Source: DATJFQ01 sp035495555
GTDB lineage: Bacteria; Acidobacteriota; Vicinamibacteria; Vicinamibacterales; 2-12-FULL-66-21
Direction of reading: 5' to 3'
Assembly (NCBI GenBank): GCA_035495555.1
Contig: DATJFQ010000038.1
Location: 36,228 to 100,227 of the forward strand
Length of the DNA: 64,000 nt
The number at the start of each line of letters is the position of its first letter. Positions within the stretch are counted from its first letter, which is position 1. Below, one piece after another: positions 15,059 through 22,591 of this stretch. The notes under the pieces are model-generated. The model worked only from the letters and a program-made list of their open reading frames with translations. It was not told where the DNA came from and did not search any database. Made by a program: the position numbers and the translations under genes.

Positions 15059-17635
15059 ATGGCACTGGCGACAGGAACACACCTCGGACCCTACGAAATT
15101 CTCGGCCCGCTCGGCGTCGGCGGCATGGGCGAAGTGTTCCGCGCCCGTGACACGCGGCTCGGACGCGACGTCGCCCTGAAAATCCTGCCGACCACGTTTA
15201 TGGCCGATCAGGATCGCCTTCGACGTTTCGAGCAGGAGGCGCGATCGGCGGCCGCGCTCAATCATCCGAACATCCTTGCGGTGCACGACATCGGCACCAC
15301 GAACGGCGTTCCATACGTCGTCTCCGAGCTGCTCGAGGGGCGCACGCTGCGCCAGATACTGGAAGCCGGCGCGCTGACCACGCGCAAAGCGATCGAGTAC
15401 GGCACGCAGATCGCCAGCGGCCTTGCGGCCGCGCACGACAAGGGCATCATCCACCGCGACATCAAACCGGAAAACATCTTCGTCACCAAAGACGGCCGCA
15501 TCAAAATCCTCGACTTCGGCCTCGCGAAGCTCGCCGACATGCCGACGGCAGATGGCGCCCACGCCACGATGACCGAGACCGACCCGGGGATGGTCGTCGG
15601 GACCGTCGGCTACATGTCGCCCGAGCAGCTGCGCGCCGAACCGGTCGACGCGCGGTCGGATATTTTCAGCCTGGGCGCGGTGCTGTACGAAATGTTCGCG
15701 GGGGAGCGCGCCTTCAAAGGCAAGACCGCGGTGGACACGATGAGCGCGATCCTGAAAGAGGATCCCGCCGACTTTCCACCAGCCGTCCATGCCTCGGCGC
15801 CGGCCATCGAGCGCATCGTCAGGCGCTGCTTGGAGAAGAACGCCGACGAACGATTTCAGTCCGTACGCGACGTGACGTTCGCGCTGGAGGCGCTGTCGAG
15901 CGCGAGCGGAGTCAACCCCTCCATCGCTGTCGAGGCGCTGCCGCCACCGCGAGGCGGCGTCACGAAGGTGCGCGCCATCGCGCTTGCCGCCGTCGTCGGC
16001 GTTGTCGCCGGCGGCGCCGCGTGGTTTGCGGGCGCGCGGTTCGGTGCGCCACCGCTCGGGCAGCCGGAGATCACTCAGCTGACGTTCCGGAGCGGCACCG
16101 TTCACGGCGCGCGGTTTGCGCCCGACGGCCAGAACGTGCTCTACGGAGCCGCCTGGGACGGACAGCCGGTCAAATTGTTCACGATGCGGCCGGGGACCCC
16201 CGACTCGACGGCGCTGAACGTGCCCGATGCCGATCTCATGGCCGTCTCGCGCACGACGAACGAAATGCTGACGACGCTCGGAGCCGCGACGGCATTTTCG
16301 TTCTACACGAGCGGCATGCTGGCACGTGCCTCCACCACCGGCGGCGCGCCGCGAGCGATGCTCGACCACGTCATCGCGGCGGATTTTAGTCCCGACGGTC
16401 AGATGATCGCCGCGATCGTCGGACTCCCGGGCGCATTCTCGCTGCAGTACCCGGTCGGGACGGAGCGGTGGAAAACAAGTTATCCGATCAGCCACGTCCG
16501 CGTCGCTCCCGACGGTGAACGGCTTGCGTTCTTGTCGCATCCGCTTGGCGGAGACGAGGGCGACGTCAGGTTGCTCGGCAAAACAGGCGAACCGCGCACG
16601 ATCTCCACGGGATGGATCACGCTCGGCGGACTCGCCTGGGCGAAAGGCGGCAGCGAACTGTGGTTTACCGGTGCGCGCCGCGGCGGTGTACGGGAACTCC
16701 GGGCGGTAACGCTCGACGGACGCGAACGTGAGCTGTATCGCTCGACCGAGAGCCTGACGCTCGAGGACGTCGCGCCCGACGGGCGCGCGCTGCTGTCCGC
16801 GGGCAGCACACGCTCGCACGTCGTTTACGGGTCGATGAACGACACCGCAGACCGGGACCTCGCGTGGTTCGACTTCGCCGTCCAGCCGTCGGTGTCGGCC
16901 GACGGCAAGCTCGTGGCGTTCACGGAAGCCGGGGAAGGCGCCGGCGGCACGTATGGGATTTTCGTGAGACCGGCCAGCGGTGGACCCGCCGTGCGGGTCG
17001 CCGACGGCGGGGGCGGCGCCATCTCGCCGGACGGTACGCAGGTGTTCGCCTTCGCACCGCCCGATCTGCACGACGGCACTCTCGCTCCGACCGGCGCCGG
17101 CGTGCCGAAGCGGATTCCGTTGAAGGCGCTGGAGCAGATTGTCAGCTTGGGATGGTTCCCCGACGGCCGACACATGTTAGTCGTCGCGAACGAGCCCGGA
17201 CACGACATACGGGCATGGCGTCTGGACGCCGCCACCGGAAAGCTGGAGCCTGTCACAGCCGAAGGCGCGCGCGCGCGCGTGATCTCGCCGAATGGCCGAC
17301 TCCTGACCGTGACCGACCGCGGGGCTCGCTACCTGCTCGACCTGCAGACCGGGTCGAAAATCGCCGCCAAAGGCGATGAAGCCGCCGACGTCCCGATCGG
17401 GTTCTCGGCCGATTCATCGGCGGTCTACGTTTTTCAGGCGGATCCGCAGGGCGGCCGAGTCTTCCGCATCGACATCGCGTCGGGCACGCGGACACTCGCG
17501 CGCACGCTCCATCCAAGCGATCCTGCAGGACTGACGATGGTCGGCACCCCGTCCATGAGCCTGGACGGGGAGCATTTCGCGTATTCGCTGGGCTACCTGA
17601 AGTCGCAGTTGTTCCTGCTGAAGATCAATCGATAG
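15059..17635 (+). CDS. Ser/Thr protein kinase with TolB/WD40-like propeller (kinase 4)
   Basis: An 858-residue paralogue and third of the tandem trio. The Gly loop is GVGGMGEVF. K41, H132 of HRDIKPEN, D152 of DFG and SPEQ are present. The membrane helix is at about 305-325. The extracytoplasmic propeller repeats the kinase 2/3 pattern with local changes and ends SQLFLLKINR. It is followed by a ~105-bp stretch holding the tail of another, lost kinase gene. Targets and ligand unknown. Confidence 0.93.
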   Translation: MALATGTHLGPYEILGPLGVGGMGEVFRARDTRLGRDVALKILPTTFMADQDRLRRFEQEARSAAALNHPNILAVHDIGTTNGVPYVVSELLEGRTLRQILEAGALTTRKAIEYGTQIASGLAAAHDKGIIHRDIKPENIFVTKDGRIKILDFGLAKLADMPTADGAHATMTETDPGMVVGTVGYMSPEQLRAEPVDARSDIFSLGAVLYEMFAGERAFKGKTAVDTMSAILKEDPADFPPAVHASAPAIERIVRRCLEKNADERFQSVRDVTFALEALSSASGVNPSIAVEALPPPRGGVTKVRAIALAAVVGVVAGGAAWFAGARFGAPPLGQPEITQLTFRSGTVHGARFAPDGQNVLYGAAWDGQPVKLFTMRPGTPDSTALNVPDADLMAVSRTTNEMLTTLGAATAFSFYTSGMLARASTTGGAPRAMLDHVIAADFSPDGQMIAAIVGLPGAFSLQYPVGTERWKTSYPISHVRVAPDGERLAFLSHPLGGDEGDVRLLGKTGEPRTISTGWITLGGLAWAKGGSELWFTGARRGGVRELRAVTLDGRERELYRSTESLTLEDVAPDGRALLSAGSTRSHVVYGSMNDTADRDLAWFDFAVQPSVSADGKLVAFTEAGEGAGGTYGIFVRPASGGPAVRVADGGGGAISPDGTQVFAFAPPDLHDGTLAPTGAGVPKRIPLKALEQIVSLGWFPDGRHMLVVANEPGHDIRAWRLDAATGKLEPVTAEGARARVISPNGRLLTVTDRGARYLLDLQTGSKIAAKGDEAADVPIGFSADSSAVYVFQADPQGGRVFRIDIASGTRTLARTLHPSDPAGLTMVGTPSMSLDGEHFAYSLGYLKSQLFLLKINR

Positions 17636-17647
17636 ACTGCGCGCCGC

Positions 17648-17752
17648 AGCCAGGGCGACCGTTTCACGATGATGCGGCCGGCCACATCTGCAGCCGGCCG
17701 TGCCTTGAACGTGCGCCTGAACTGGTGCGACGAACTGCAAAAGCTGTTCTGA
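17648..17752 (+). pseudogene. C-terminal remnant of a second-type kinase-propeller gene
   Basis: In the frame ending at TGA 17750-17752 the translation contains GDRFTMMRPA and then ALNVRLNWCDELQKLF. This matches the extreme C-terminus of the kinase 7 subtype (GRFVMTRSA then SLNVVLNWFDDLRR). Only the last ~35 codons survive. Part of the segment forms a GC hairpin (17675-17682 with 17693-17700). It abuts the stop of the convergent VOC gene. Confidence 0.65.
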
Positions 17753-17753
17753 A

Positions 17754-18248
17754 CTACTCCTTCGCCATCGACGCGAACTGCTTGAAGAACTCGTCGGCGC
17801 GGCGATTCAACTCGTCAGGTGTCAGGTCCTCCTTGCGGGTGGCGATCGTCCATTGGAAACCCGCGGGATCGATCAAGGTGCCGCAGCGATCGCCCCAGAA
17901 CTGATCCTGCATCTGTCCCATCGGGCCCGGCGCGACCGTCGCGCCGGCGCTCACCGCGCGATTGAACAGCGCATCGGCGTCGTCGACGTACAGCCACAGA
18001 CCGATCGGCGATCCGCCTAACGCCTTCGGGCCCTTGCCGCCGCCCATCGCGTCGTTCAGGTACAGATGCGAGTTCCCGATGCGGATTTCCGCATGCATGA
18101 TTTTGCCGTCAGGGCCAGCCGAGCGGCTGATTTCATCGGCGCCAAACCCGCGTTTGTACCAGTCGATTGCCGTCGCCGCGTCATCCAGGATGAGGTGGGG
18201 CGTCACCGTATGGAGCCCCTGCGGTACCGGACTCTTTGCTTTTGCCAT
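17754..18248 (-). CDS. VOC-family (PhnB/glyoxalase-like) protein
   Basis: A 164-residue vicinal-oxygen-chelate fold protein of the PhnB-like group. Two beta-alpha-beta-beta-beta modules are visible: TPHLILDDAATAIDWYKRGF near the N-terminus, and LWLYVDDADALFNRAVSAGA in the second half followed by DRCGTLIDPAGFQWTIAT. Length is typical. A GGAAGG ribosome-binding site precedes the ATG at 18248. Function is not fixed by the fold, since family members include glyoxalases, dioxygenases and resistance proteins. It is convergent with the kinase trio and divergent from the M1 peptidase. Confidence 0.85.
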   Translation of the reverse strand: MAKAKSPVPQGLHTVTPHLILDDAATAIDWYKRGFGADEISRSAGPDGKIMHAEIRIGNSHLYLNDAMGGGKGPKALGGSPIGLWLYVDDADALFNRAVSAGATVAPGPMGQMQDQFWGDRCGTLIDPAGFQWTIATRKEDLTPDELNRRADEFFKQFASMAKE

Positions 18249-18372
18249 GTGCAGACCTTCCTTTCAAGAGGGTTCAGTTCATAGTCGCGCGGTCGACCCG
18301 TGGATCGACATCAGCGCGGAGACAACCTCTGCTGGTAAGATCGCGCCCCGTGCGAACGGAGCAAGAATTCTG

Positions 18373-20196
18373 ATGATGACACGGTCTATTCGAAAGATAC
18401 CGGGGATCTTCGCCCTGCTGTTCTCGGTCGGGCTGATGCTCCTGGCCGCGGAGCCACACGCGGACACGTATCCGCGACAGGCGGGGATCGACGCGGAGCA
18501 CTACGTCTTTCGCCTGACGCTGCTCACGGACGACTCGAACGAGATTCAGGGTCAGGCGACCGTCCGCCTCCGCATGACCGGCGCCTGCAGCGCAGCTCGT
18601 CAAGGCTGCCCCGTGCCGCATGACGCGTTCCTCGACCTGACGAGCACAACGCCCGACGGGAAAGGCATGACCGTGACCGGCGTGAGGTCGAACGGCCAGC
18701 CAGTGCCGTTCACGCATGAACAGAACCGGCTGACGCTGCCCCTGCCGCCAAACGCCACAGCCGGGGATGAAATCACCTTCGACATCGCGTATCACGGCGC
18801 GCCCGGGAACGGACTCCGCTTGTTGAACAACATCCACGGCGAACGCACGGCGTTCAGCGAGAACTGGTTCCATAACGCACGTCAGTGGCTGCCGACGATC
18901 GATCACATCGCCGATAAGGCGACCGCCGAATTCGTCATCACGACGAGGGCGGAGTACCAAGTGATCAGCAACGGCCTGCTGATCGATCAGGTCGATCTCC
19001 CGGGCGGTCTCCGCCGCACCCACTGGTCCCAGGACGCGCCGGTCTCTCCCTGGCTGCTGTCCCTCGGCATTGCGCATTTCATCGTCCACTACGAGCCGCC
19101 GGTCAAAGGCGTGCAGTTGTCGTACTGGGCGTTTCCGCAGGATGCCGACAAGGGGCTGACCGCCCTGGAGCGCGACGCGCGCGGGGCGTTCGAGTTCTTC
19201 TCCGAAAACGTCGGTCCCTATCCATACGACAAGCTCGCGCACGTCGAGGCAGCGGGCATGGGCGGCGGCACCGAACACGCGACCAACATCTTCTACGGCG
19301 AGCGCGGCGTCACCGCGGGCAATGCACCGGTCGTCCACGAGACCGCCCATCAGTGGTTCGGCGATGCCGTGACGGAACGCGACTGGAACGACGTGTGGCT
19401 GAGCGAAGGCTTCGCGACGTACTTCACCTTGCTCTACACCGAGCACGCCGCGGGACGCGACGCCTTCGTCGACGGCCTGCGACGCAGCCGCGATCGCGTG
19501 CTGCAACTCGAGAAGACGCTCCCGAACACACCCGTCGTCCACGTCGACTTCGACGAATCGAAACAGACCGGCCCGAACAACCAGCTCGTCTACCAGAAGG
19601 GATCGTGGACGCTGCACATGTTGCGTCACCAGATCGGCACGGACGCGTTCTGGCGCGGCATCCGCCTGTACTATCAGGCCCACGTGAACGGCCTCGCCTC
19701 GAGCGCCGATCTGCGCAGCGCGATGGAGCAGGCGTCAGGGCAGGACCTGGGCTGGTTCTTCACCGAGTGGCTCACGCGAACGGGCGAGCCGGCCATCGAG
19801 GGCAGCTGGCGGTACGACGCCGGCGCGAAACAGGTGATCGTCACCATTCGTCAGACGCAGACCTCGGACCCGTTCCGTTTTCAGCTGGGTGTCGGGGTGA
19901 CGCAATCAGCAGGCTCGATGCCTCGCGTCGTGAACGCCGAAGTGACCGGCCGTGAAACGACGATCTCGATTCCGTCCGATACCGCGCCCGCGTCGGTGAT
20001 CTTCGATCCAGACGTCGCGCTGCTGGCGGAAATTCATGCGCCTTCCATGAAAACGCCCGATGCCCACCTCCCAATTCAAATTGATCAATTTGGGAGTTGG
20101 GAGTCGGGAGTTGGGAGTTACCGAGGTCTCACCGTGAGACGCCAGGTCACCGGTGCGCGCGAAGGCGGGAAGCAGACCTGGTCCGTACACGATTGA
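18373..20196 (+). CDS. M1-family aminopeptidase-like metalloprotease (secreted)
   Basis: A 607-residue gluzincin. A signal peptide covers about residues 8-29. The zinc site is HETAH (H322, E323, H326), with the third ligand in WLSEGFATY about 19 residues later. In place of the usual GxMEN exopeptidase motif there is GGGTEHATN, so strict N-terminal exopeptidase activity is uncertain. I chose the ATG at 18373, after a GGAG element, rather than any upstream start because the signal peptide begins there. The C-terminal ~35 residues are odd: the frame runs through a GGGAGTT heptad array (20092-20119) and ends inside the convergent DsbD-like gene, giving a 79-bp overlap. The ancestral stop was probably earlier. 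Confidence 0.88.
   Translation: MMTRSIRKIPGIFALLFSVGLMLLAAEPHADTYPRQAGIDAEHYVFRLTLLTDDSNEIQGQATVRLRMTGACSAARQGCPVPHDAFLDLTSTTPDGKGMTVTGVRSNGQPVPFTHEQNRLTLPLPPNATAGDEITFDIAYHGAPGNGLRLLNNIHGERTAFSENWFHNARQWLPTIDHIADKATAEFVITTRAEYQVISNGLLIDQVDLPGGLRRTHWSQDAPVSPWLLSLGIAHFIVHYEPPVKGVQLSYWAFPQDADKGLTALERDARGAFEFFSENVGPYPYDKLAHVEAAGMGGGTEHATNIFYGERGVTAGNAPVVHETAHQWFGDAVTERDWNDVWLSEGFATYFTLLYTEHAAGRDAFVDGLRRSRDRVLQLEKTLPNTPVVHVDFDESKQTGPNNQLVYQKGSWTLHMLRHQIGTDAFWRGIRLYYQAHVNGLASSADLRSAMEQASGQDLGWFFTEWLTRTGEPAIEGSWRYDAGAKQVIVTIRQTQTSDPFRFQLGVGVTQSAGSMPRVVNAEVTGRETTISIPSDTAPASVIFDPDVALLAEIHAPSMKTPDAHLPIQIDQFGSWESGVGSYRGLTVRRQVTGAREGGKQTWSVHD
20083..20119. repeat. Heptad array, GGGAGTT type, at a convergent gene junction
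   Basis: Four perfect-phase units GGGAGTT, GGGAGTC, GGGAGTT, GGGAGTT (20092-20119) follow an AATTGATCAATT palindrome and a short inverted CCCAATT arm. The last unit supplies bases of the minus-strand stop codon of the DsbD-like gene. Four G3 runs spaced by 4 nt fit a G-quadruplex pattern. Confidence 0.88.
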
Positions 20197-20609
20197 TACC
20201 GCAGCTCTCCAGGAATCGTGATCGTCCCGGCCTGCATGGATGTGCCGATCGCGATATCGACGTCGATGGTGAACGTGCCGCTGAACACGGAGAGCGGCTC
20301 GTTTCCGCCCGGCTGCGCGAGATCGCTCGGCTTGGGATACGTGGTGCGGCCGATCGAGACGCCGGCCGGCGGCATCAGCGACAGCTTCGTCGGGACGAGC
20401 GAGGGGTCGCGCGGTTTGTCCGCCTGCACGTGGAGTCCGGGCGGCAGCACGATTTTCAGCCGCAGGCGCGCTGACGAACCAGGCGAGACGCCACCCGGAA
20501 CGCCTTCCGCCGTGATCGTCGGCGTGGGCCGCTTCACCTGCGCGTTGGCGTGCGCGGGCCATCCGACGAGCACCGCAACCGCCAGGCACCCGAATCGAAC
20601 AGGTTTCAT
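20118..20609 (-). CDS. Secreted DsbD N-terminal-domain-like protein
   Basis: A 163-residue protein with a signal peptide (about 1-23) followed by an immunoglobulin-like DsbD-alpha/DsbC-type domain. The signature YQSCTDQVCFPP carries the redox cysteine pair C141/C146, as in the N-terminal domain of DsbD. The DsbD membrane core and C-terminal thioredoxin domain are absent. The ATG overlaps the stop of the upstream TlpA-like gene by 4 bp, so the two are translationally coupled. It probably exchanges electrons with that TlpA-like partner or another periplasmic thiol protein. Family is confident. The role is inferred. Confidence 0.85.
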   Translation of the reverse strand: MKPVRFGCLAVAVLVGWPAHANAQVKRPTPTITAEGVPGGVSPGSSARLRLKIVLPPGLHVQADKPRDPSLVPTKLSLMPPAGVSIGRTTYPKPSDLAQPGGNEPLSVFSGTFTIDVDIAIGTSMQAGTITIPGELRYQSCTDQVCFPPSRAPVTWRLTVRPR

Positions 20610-21850
20610 CGACTCACCTCCGCGGGCTCCGCCAGCAGCCGCTCGATCTCTCGCGACACGTCTCGTTCTGCCTTCCTGTAGAATGCGCCGCTTCCCGGAC
20701 TCGGAAATCCGGCGTGGACGGCGCGCACGCGGCCGTCGCGTCCAAGGATGAAGCTGGTCGGGAACGCGTTCAAGTTGACGGCCTGCGGAATCCTGTCGGC
20801 GACCTGGTCCGGCTCTCCCGCGAGCAGGACCGTGTGGCGGAATCCGTACGCGGCGATGAACGCACGCAGCCGCTCAGGGTTTGCGAGCTGCTCCTGCTCT
20901 TCGAACGAGAGCGTCACTATCTCGAACCCGCGATCGCGATACTTTTTGTACAGAAGCGCGAGGAACGGCGCCTCGTCGTGGCAGTTCGGGCACCAGCTCC
21001 CGCTGATGCTCACCAGCACCACCTTCCCGGCAAACGACGGATCGGTGTTCGACACGATGCGTCCCGTCAGGTCCGGAAAGCTGAAACGGAACGGCTCCGC
21101 GGCATCGCGGACACTCGTATGCGACTCCGGGTCGGACGGCGTCCCGATCGCAGCGGCACGGGGGTCACCCTCGCGCACGGCTCGCAGCAGCTCCGGCCGG
21201 CCGTTCTGTCGAAGCTCCAGCGTCCCGTCGGCGCGCGGGAACACCTCGAGCAGCAGCGGACGTGCGCCCGAGAAATGACTCAGCACGTATCGCTCGCCGT
21301 CAAACGTCCCCGTCAGCGTGCCGGTATCGCCGTCGACTCGAAGGATCGTCGCGCTCACCTGGCTATTCTGCTCGCGTACGATGAACCGCCAGGCCGTTTC
21401 GCCCTTCGAGCTGTGGGCCTGGGCGATCCACGTGCCGGCAATCGACGGTCCTTCGAGCACCGCCGCTTCTGTGTGGGTCGCGGGAACGGCGGTGAATTGA
21501 TAGATCGTTTTCGTGCCCCGCCGGTACTCGCCGCTCAGCCGGTTGTCGCGTGCCGATACGTCGAGCGTCGACCCGTATTGAGCGAAGGTGAAGACGAGGT
21601 GTTCGTCGTCGACCCGCGATCGGGTCGACGCGATGCGCCGCTCGCCGTTGAAAAACGAGCCCACGAGAACGCCGCCGTGACGAGTGATTTCGAAGCGACA
21701 CGGCACCTCGACGCCGTTCACGACCACGGTCGCGTTCCAGCGGCGCGCGAACTCGGAAGCGTCGGGCGGAGCCGCAGCGGCCACGCCCGGCACGAGCAGC
21801 GCCAATAACCATCCAACGACGACAACGAAGCGAAAACGTATCCCAGGCAT
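20606..21850 (-). CDS. TlpA-like thioredoxin-fold protein with N-terminal extension
   Basis: A 414-residue exported thiol-disulfide protein. I chose the ATG at 21850 because a clean signal peptide follows (about residues 7-27). An ATG 33 bp upstream would run into the U-tract of a terminator. Residues about 28-240 are beta-rich with no recognised family. The C-terminal domain is TlpA/ResA-like with the redox motif SWCPNC near residue 286, a LSFEEQ strand and the cis-Pro segment AFPTSFIL. It is first in a two-gene operon with the DsbD-N-like protein. A terminator and a Cys-rich mini-ORF lie directly upstream, suggesting regulated expression. Confidence 0.87.
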   Translation of the reverse strand: MPGIRFRFVVVVGWLLALLVPGVAAAAPPDASEFARRWNATVVVNGVEVPCRFEITRHGGVLVGSFFNGERRIASTRSRVDDEHLVFTFAQYGSTLDVSARDNRLSGEYRRGTKTIYQFTAVPATHTEAAVLEGPSIAGTWIAQAHSSKGETAWRFIVREQNSQVSATILRVDGDTGTLTGTFDGERYVLSHFSGARPLLLEVFPRADGTLELRQNGRPELLRAVREGDPRAAAIGTPSDPESHTSVRDAAEPFRFSFPDLTGRIVSNTDPSFAGKVVLVSISGSWCPNCHDEAPFLALLYKKYRDRGFEIVTLSFEEQEQLANPERLRAFIAAYGFRHTVLLAGEPDQVADRIPQAVNLNAFPTSFILGRDGRVRAVHAGFPSPGSGAFYRKAERDVSREIERLLAEPAEVSR

Positions 21851-21875
21851 CCAGGCTCTCCAGTGCGTGCGGCGT

Positions 21876-21915
21876 ACAAACAAAAAGGCCCGGAAAGCGA
21901 GTCGCTCTCCGGGCC
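21876..21915 (-). terminator. Intrinsic terminator in the leader of the TlpA operon
   Basis: On the minus strand, GGCCCGGA-GAGCGA and its complement form a near-perfect stem (21887-21915) followed at once by TTTTTGTTTG. This is a strong Rho-independent terminator. It lies 26 bp before the TlpA-like start codon and 37 bp after the Cys-rich mini-ORF. It would either end transcripts of the mini-ORF or act as an attenuator for the operon. Confidence 0.85.
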
Positions 21916-21952
21916 CGGTTGCGGCCGAATCGATTGAGAAAGTGGTGAAGTT

Positions 21953-22033
21953 CTATCCCGTCACGATCCAGCTGTACGCAGCGCAGCGCTCGGAGGCGGC
22001 TCCGAGCCAACAACACGCGCACTGCTGAATCAC
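21953..22033 (-). CDS. Cys-rich mini-ORF, candidate leader peptide or small peptide
   Basis: A 26-codon frame starting at GTG 22033 (another in-frame GTG at 22039) and ending at TAG 21953. The peptide begins V/M-IQQCACCWLG and ends AAYSWIVTG, with cysteines at positions 5, 7, 8 and 17. It lies about 10 bp downstream of a well-formed promoter (22049-22077). Its coding sequence holds a 7-bp stem (GCTCGGA 21988-21994 with TCCGAGC 22001-22007), and an intrinsic terminator follows. This resembles a leader peptide for ribosome-mediated attenuation of the downstream thiol-redox operon. A stand-alone small peptide is the alternative. No homologue is known to me. Confidence 0.5.
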   Translation of the reverse strand: MIQQCACCWLGAASERCAAYSWIVTG

Positions 22034-22048
22034 GATCACGGTATCTTG

Positions 22049-22077
22049 GTTATCCCACGATGCACACGGCGTGTCAA
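22049..22077 (-). promoter_or_regulatory. Near-consensus sigma70 promoter for the mini-ORF/TlpA leader
   Basis: Minus strand: perfect -35 TTGACA (22072-22077), exactly 17 bp, then -10 GATAAC (22049-22054). The predicted start near 22042 lies 3-9 nt before the two GTG codons of the mini-ORF. The promoter begins 18 bp after the stop codon of the DUF1232 gene. Confidence 0.7.
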
Positions 22078-22095
22078 TCCCACGAGACGCAGACG

Positions 22096-22524
22096 TCAGA
22101 CGGCCCGCGCGGCTTCCCATTGCAGAAATGCTTCAACCTCCTGTCGCACGGCATTCACGGCCCAGCCCAGCACGTACGCGTCGTCCAGGAAGCCCACGCC
22201 GATGATCCAATCCGGGATCGCGTCGATGGGCATCACGAAGTAGATCACGGCGGCGAGCAGCGTGACAATCGTGCCGCGCGACACCTGTCGATAATCCCCT
22301 GTCCACCAGGCGCGCAGCAGCCGAAGCACGGCGCGCAACTGCTGCCAGAACTGGTTGAAGAACTTCGAATCGCCCTTCCGCAGTTTGCGAGTCGCCGCAT
22401 CGAGCAGGCTGCCGATCCGCTCGGGACGCTCGACGTAGCCTTCGGCGTCTTTGCGTGCCTTCCGCACCCAGGGACGCGTCGTCTTGCTCAAGCCGCCGTC
22501 CGGGCGCTCCGGTGTGAGTGCCAT
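22096..22524 (-). CDS. DUF1232 (YkvA-like) small membrane protein
   Basis: A 142-residue protein. The diagnostic DUF1232 core lies near residues 78-135: a hydrophobic helix (VTLLAAVIYFVMPIDAIPDW) followed by GVGFLDDAYVLGWAV. The charged N-terminal ~75 residues are not conserved to my knowledge. I chose the ATG at 22524. It is preceded at 6 bp by GATAAT on the minus strand, consistent with a leaderless start. It is divergent from kinase 5, with 67 bp between start codons. The family's function is not established. Confidence 0.82.
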   Translation of the reverse strand: MALTPERPDGGLSKTTRPWVRKARKDAEGYVERPERIGSLLDAATRKLRKGDSKFFNQFWQQLRAVLRLLRAWWTGDYRQVSRGTIVTLLAAVIYFVMPIDAIPDWIIGVGFLDDAYVLGWAVNAVRQEVEAFLQWEAARAV

Positions 22525-22580
22525 CGAACGATTATCGCGCAGGATCGTCGGCATTCCGCCGTCGCATTCGCATTCCGCAT

Positions 22581-22586
22581 TAGAAT
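22581..22586 (+). promoter_or_regulatory. Putative -10 box (TAGAAT) of kinase 5
   Basis: TAGAAT ends 5 bp before the GTG at 22592. Spacing implies a leaderless transcript. The divergent DUF1232 gene has GATAAT at 22531-22536, 6 bp from its own start. Confidence 0.4.
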
Positions 22587-22591
22587 GCCGC

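Noticed and set aside
21684..22028. Plus-strand frame ending PSQQHAHC across the TlpA leader, considered as a peptide precursor
   Set aside because: Mostly antisense to the TlpA-like gene, with no promoter or ribosome-binding site on that strand. The minus-strand Cys-rich frame has both promoter and terminator.
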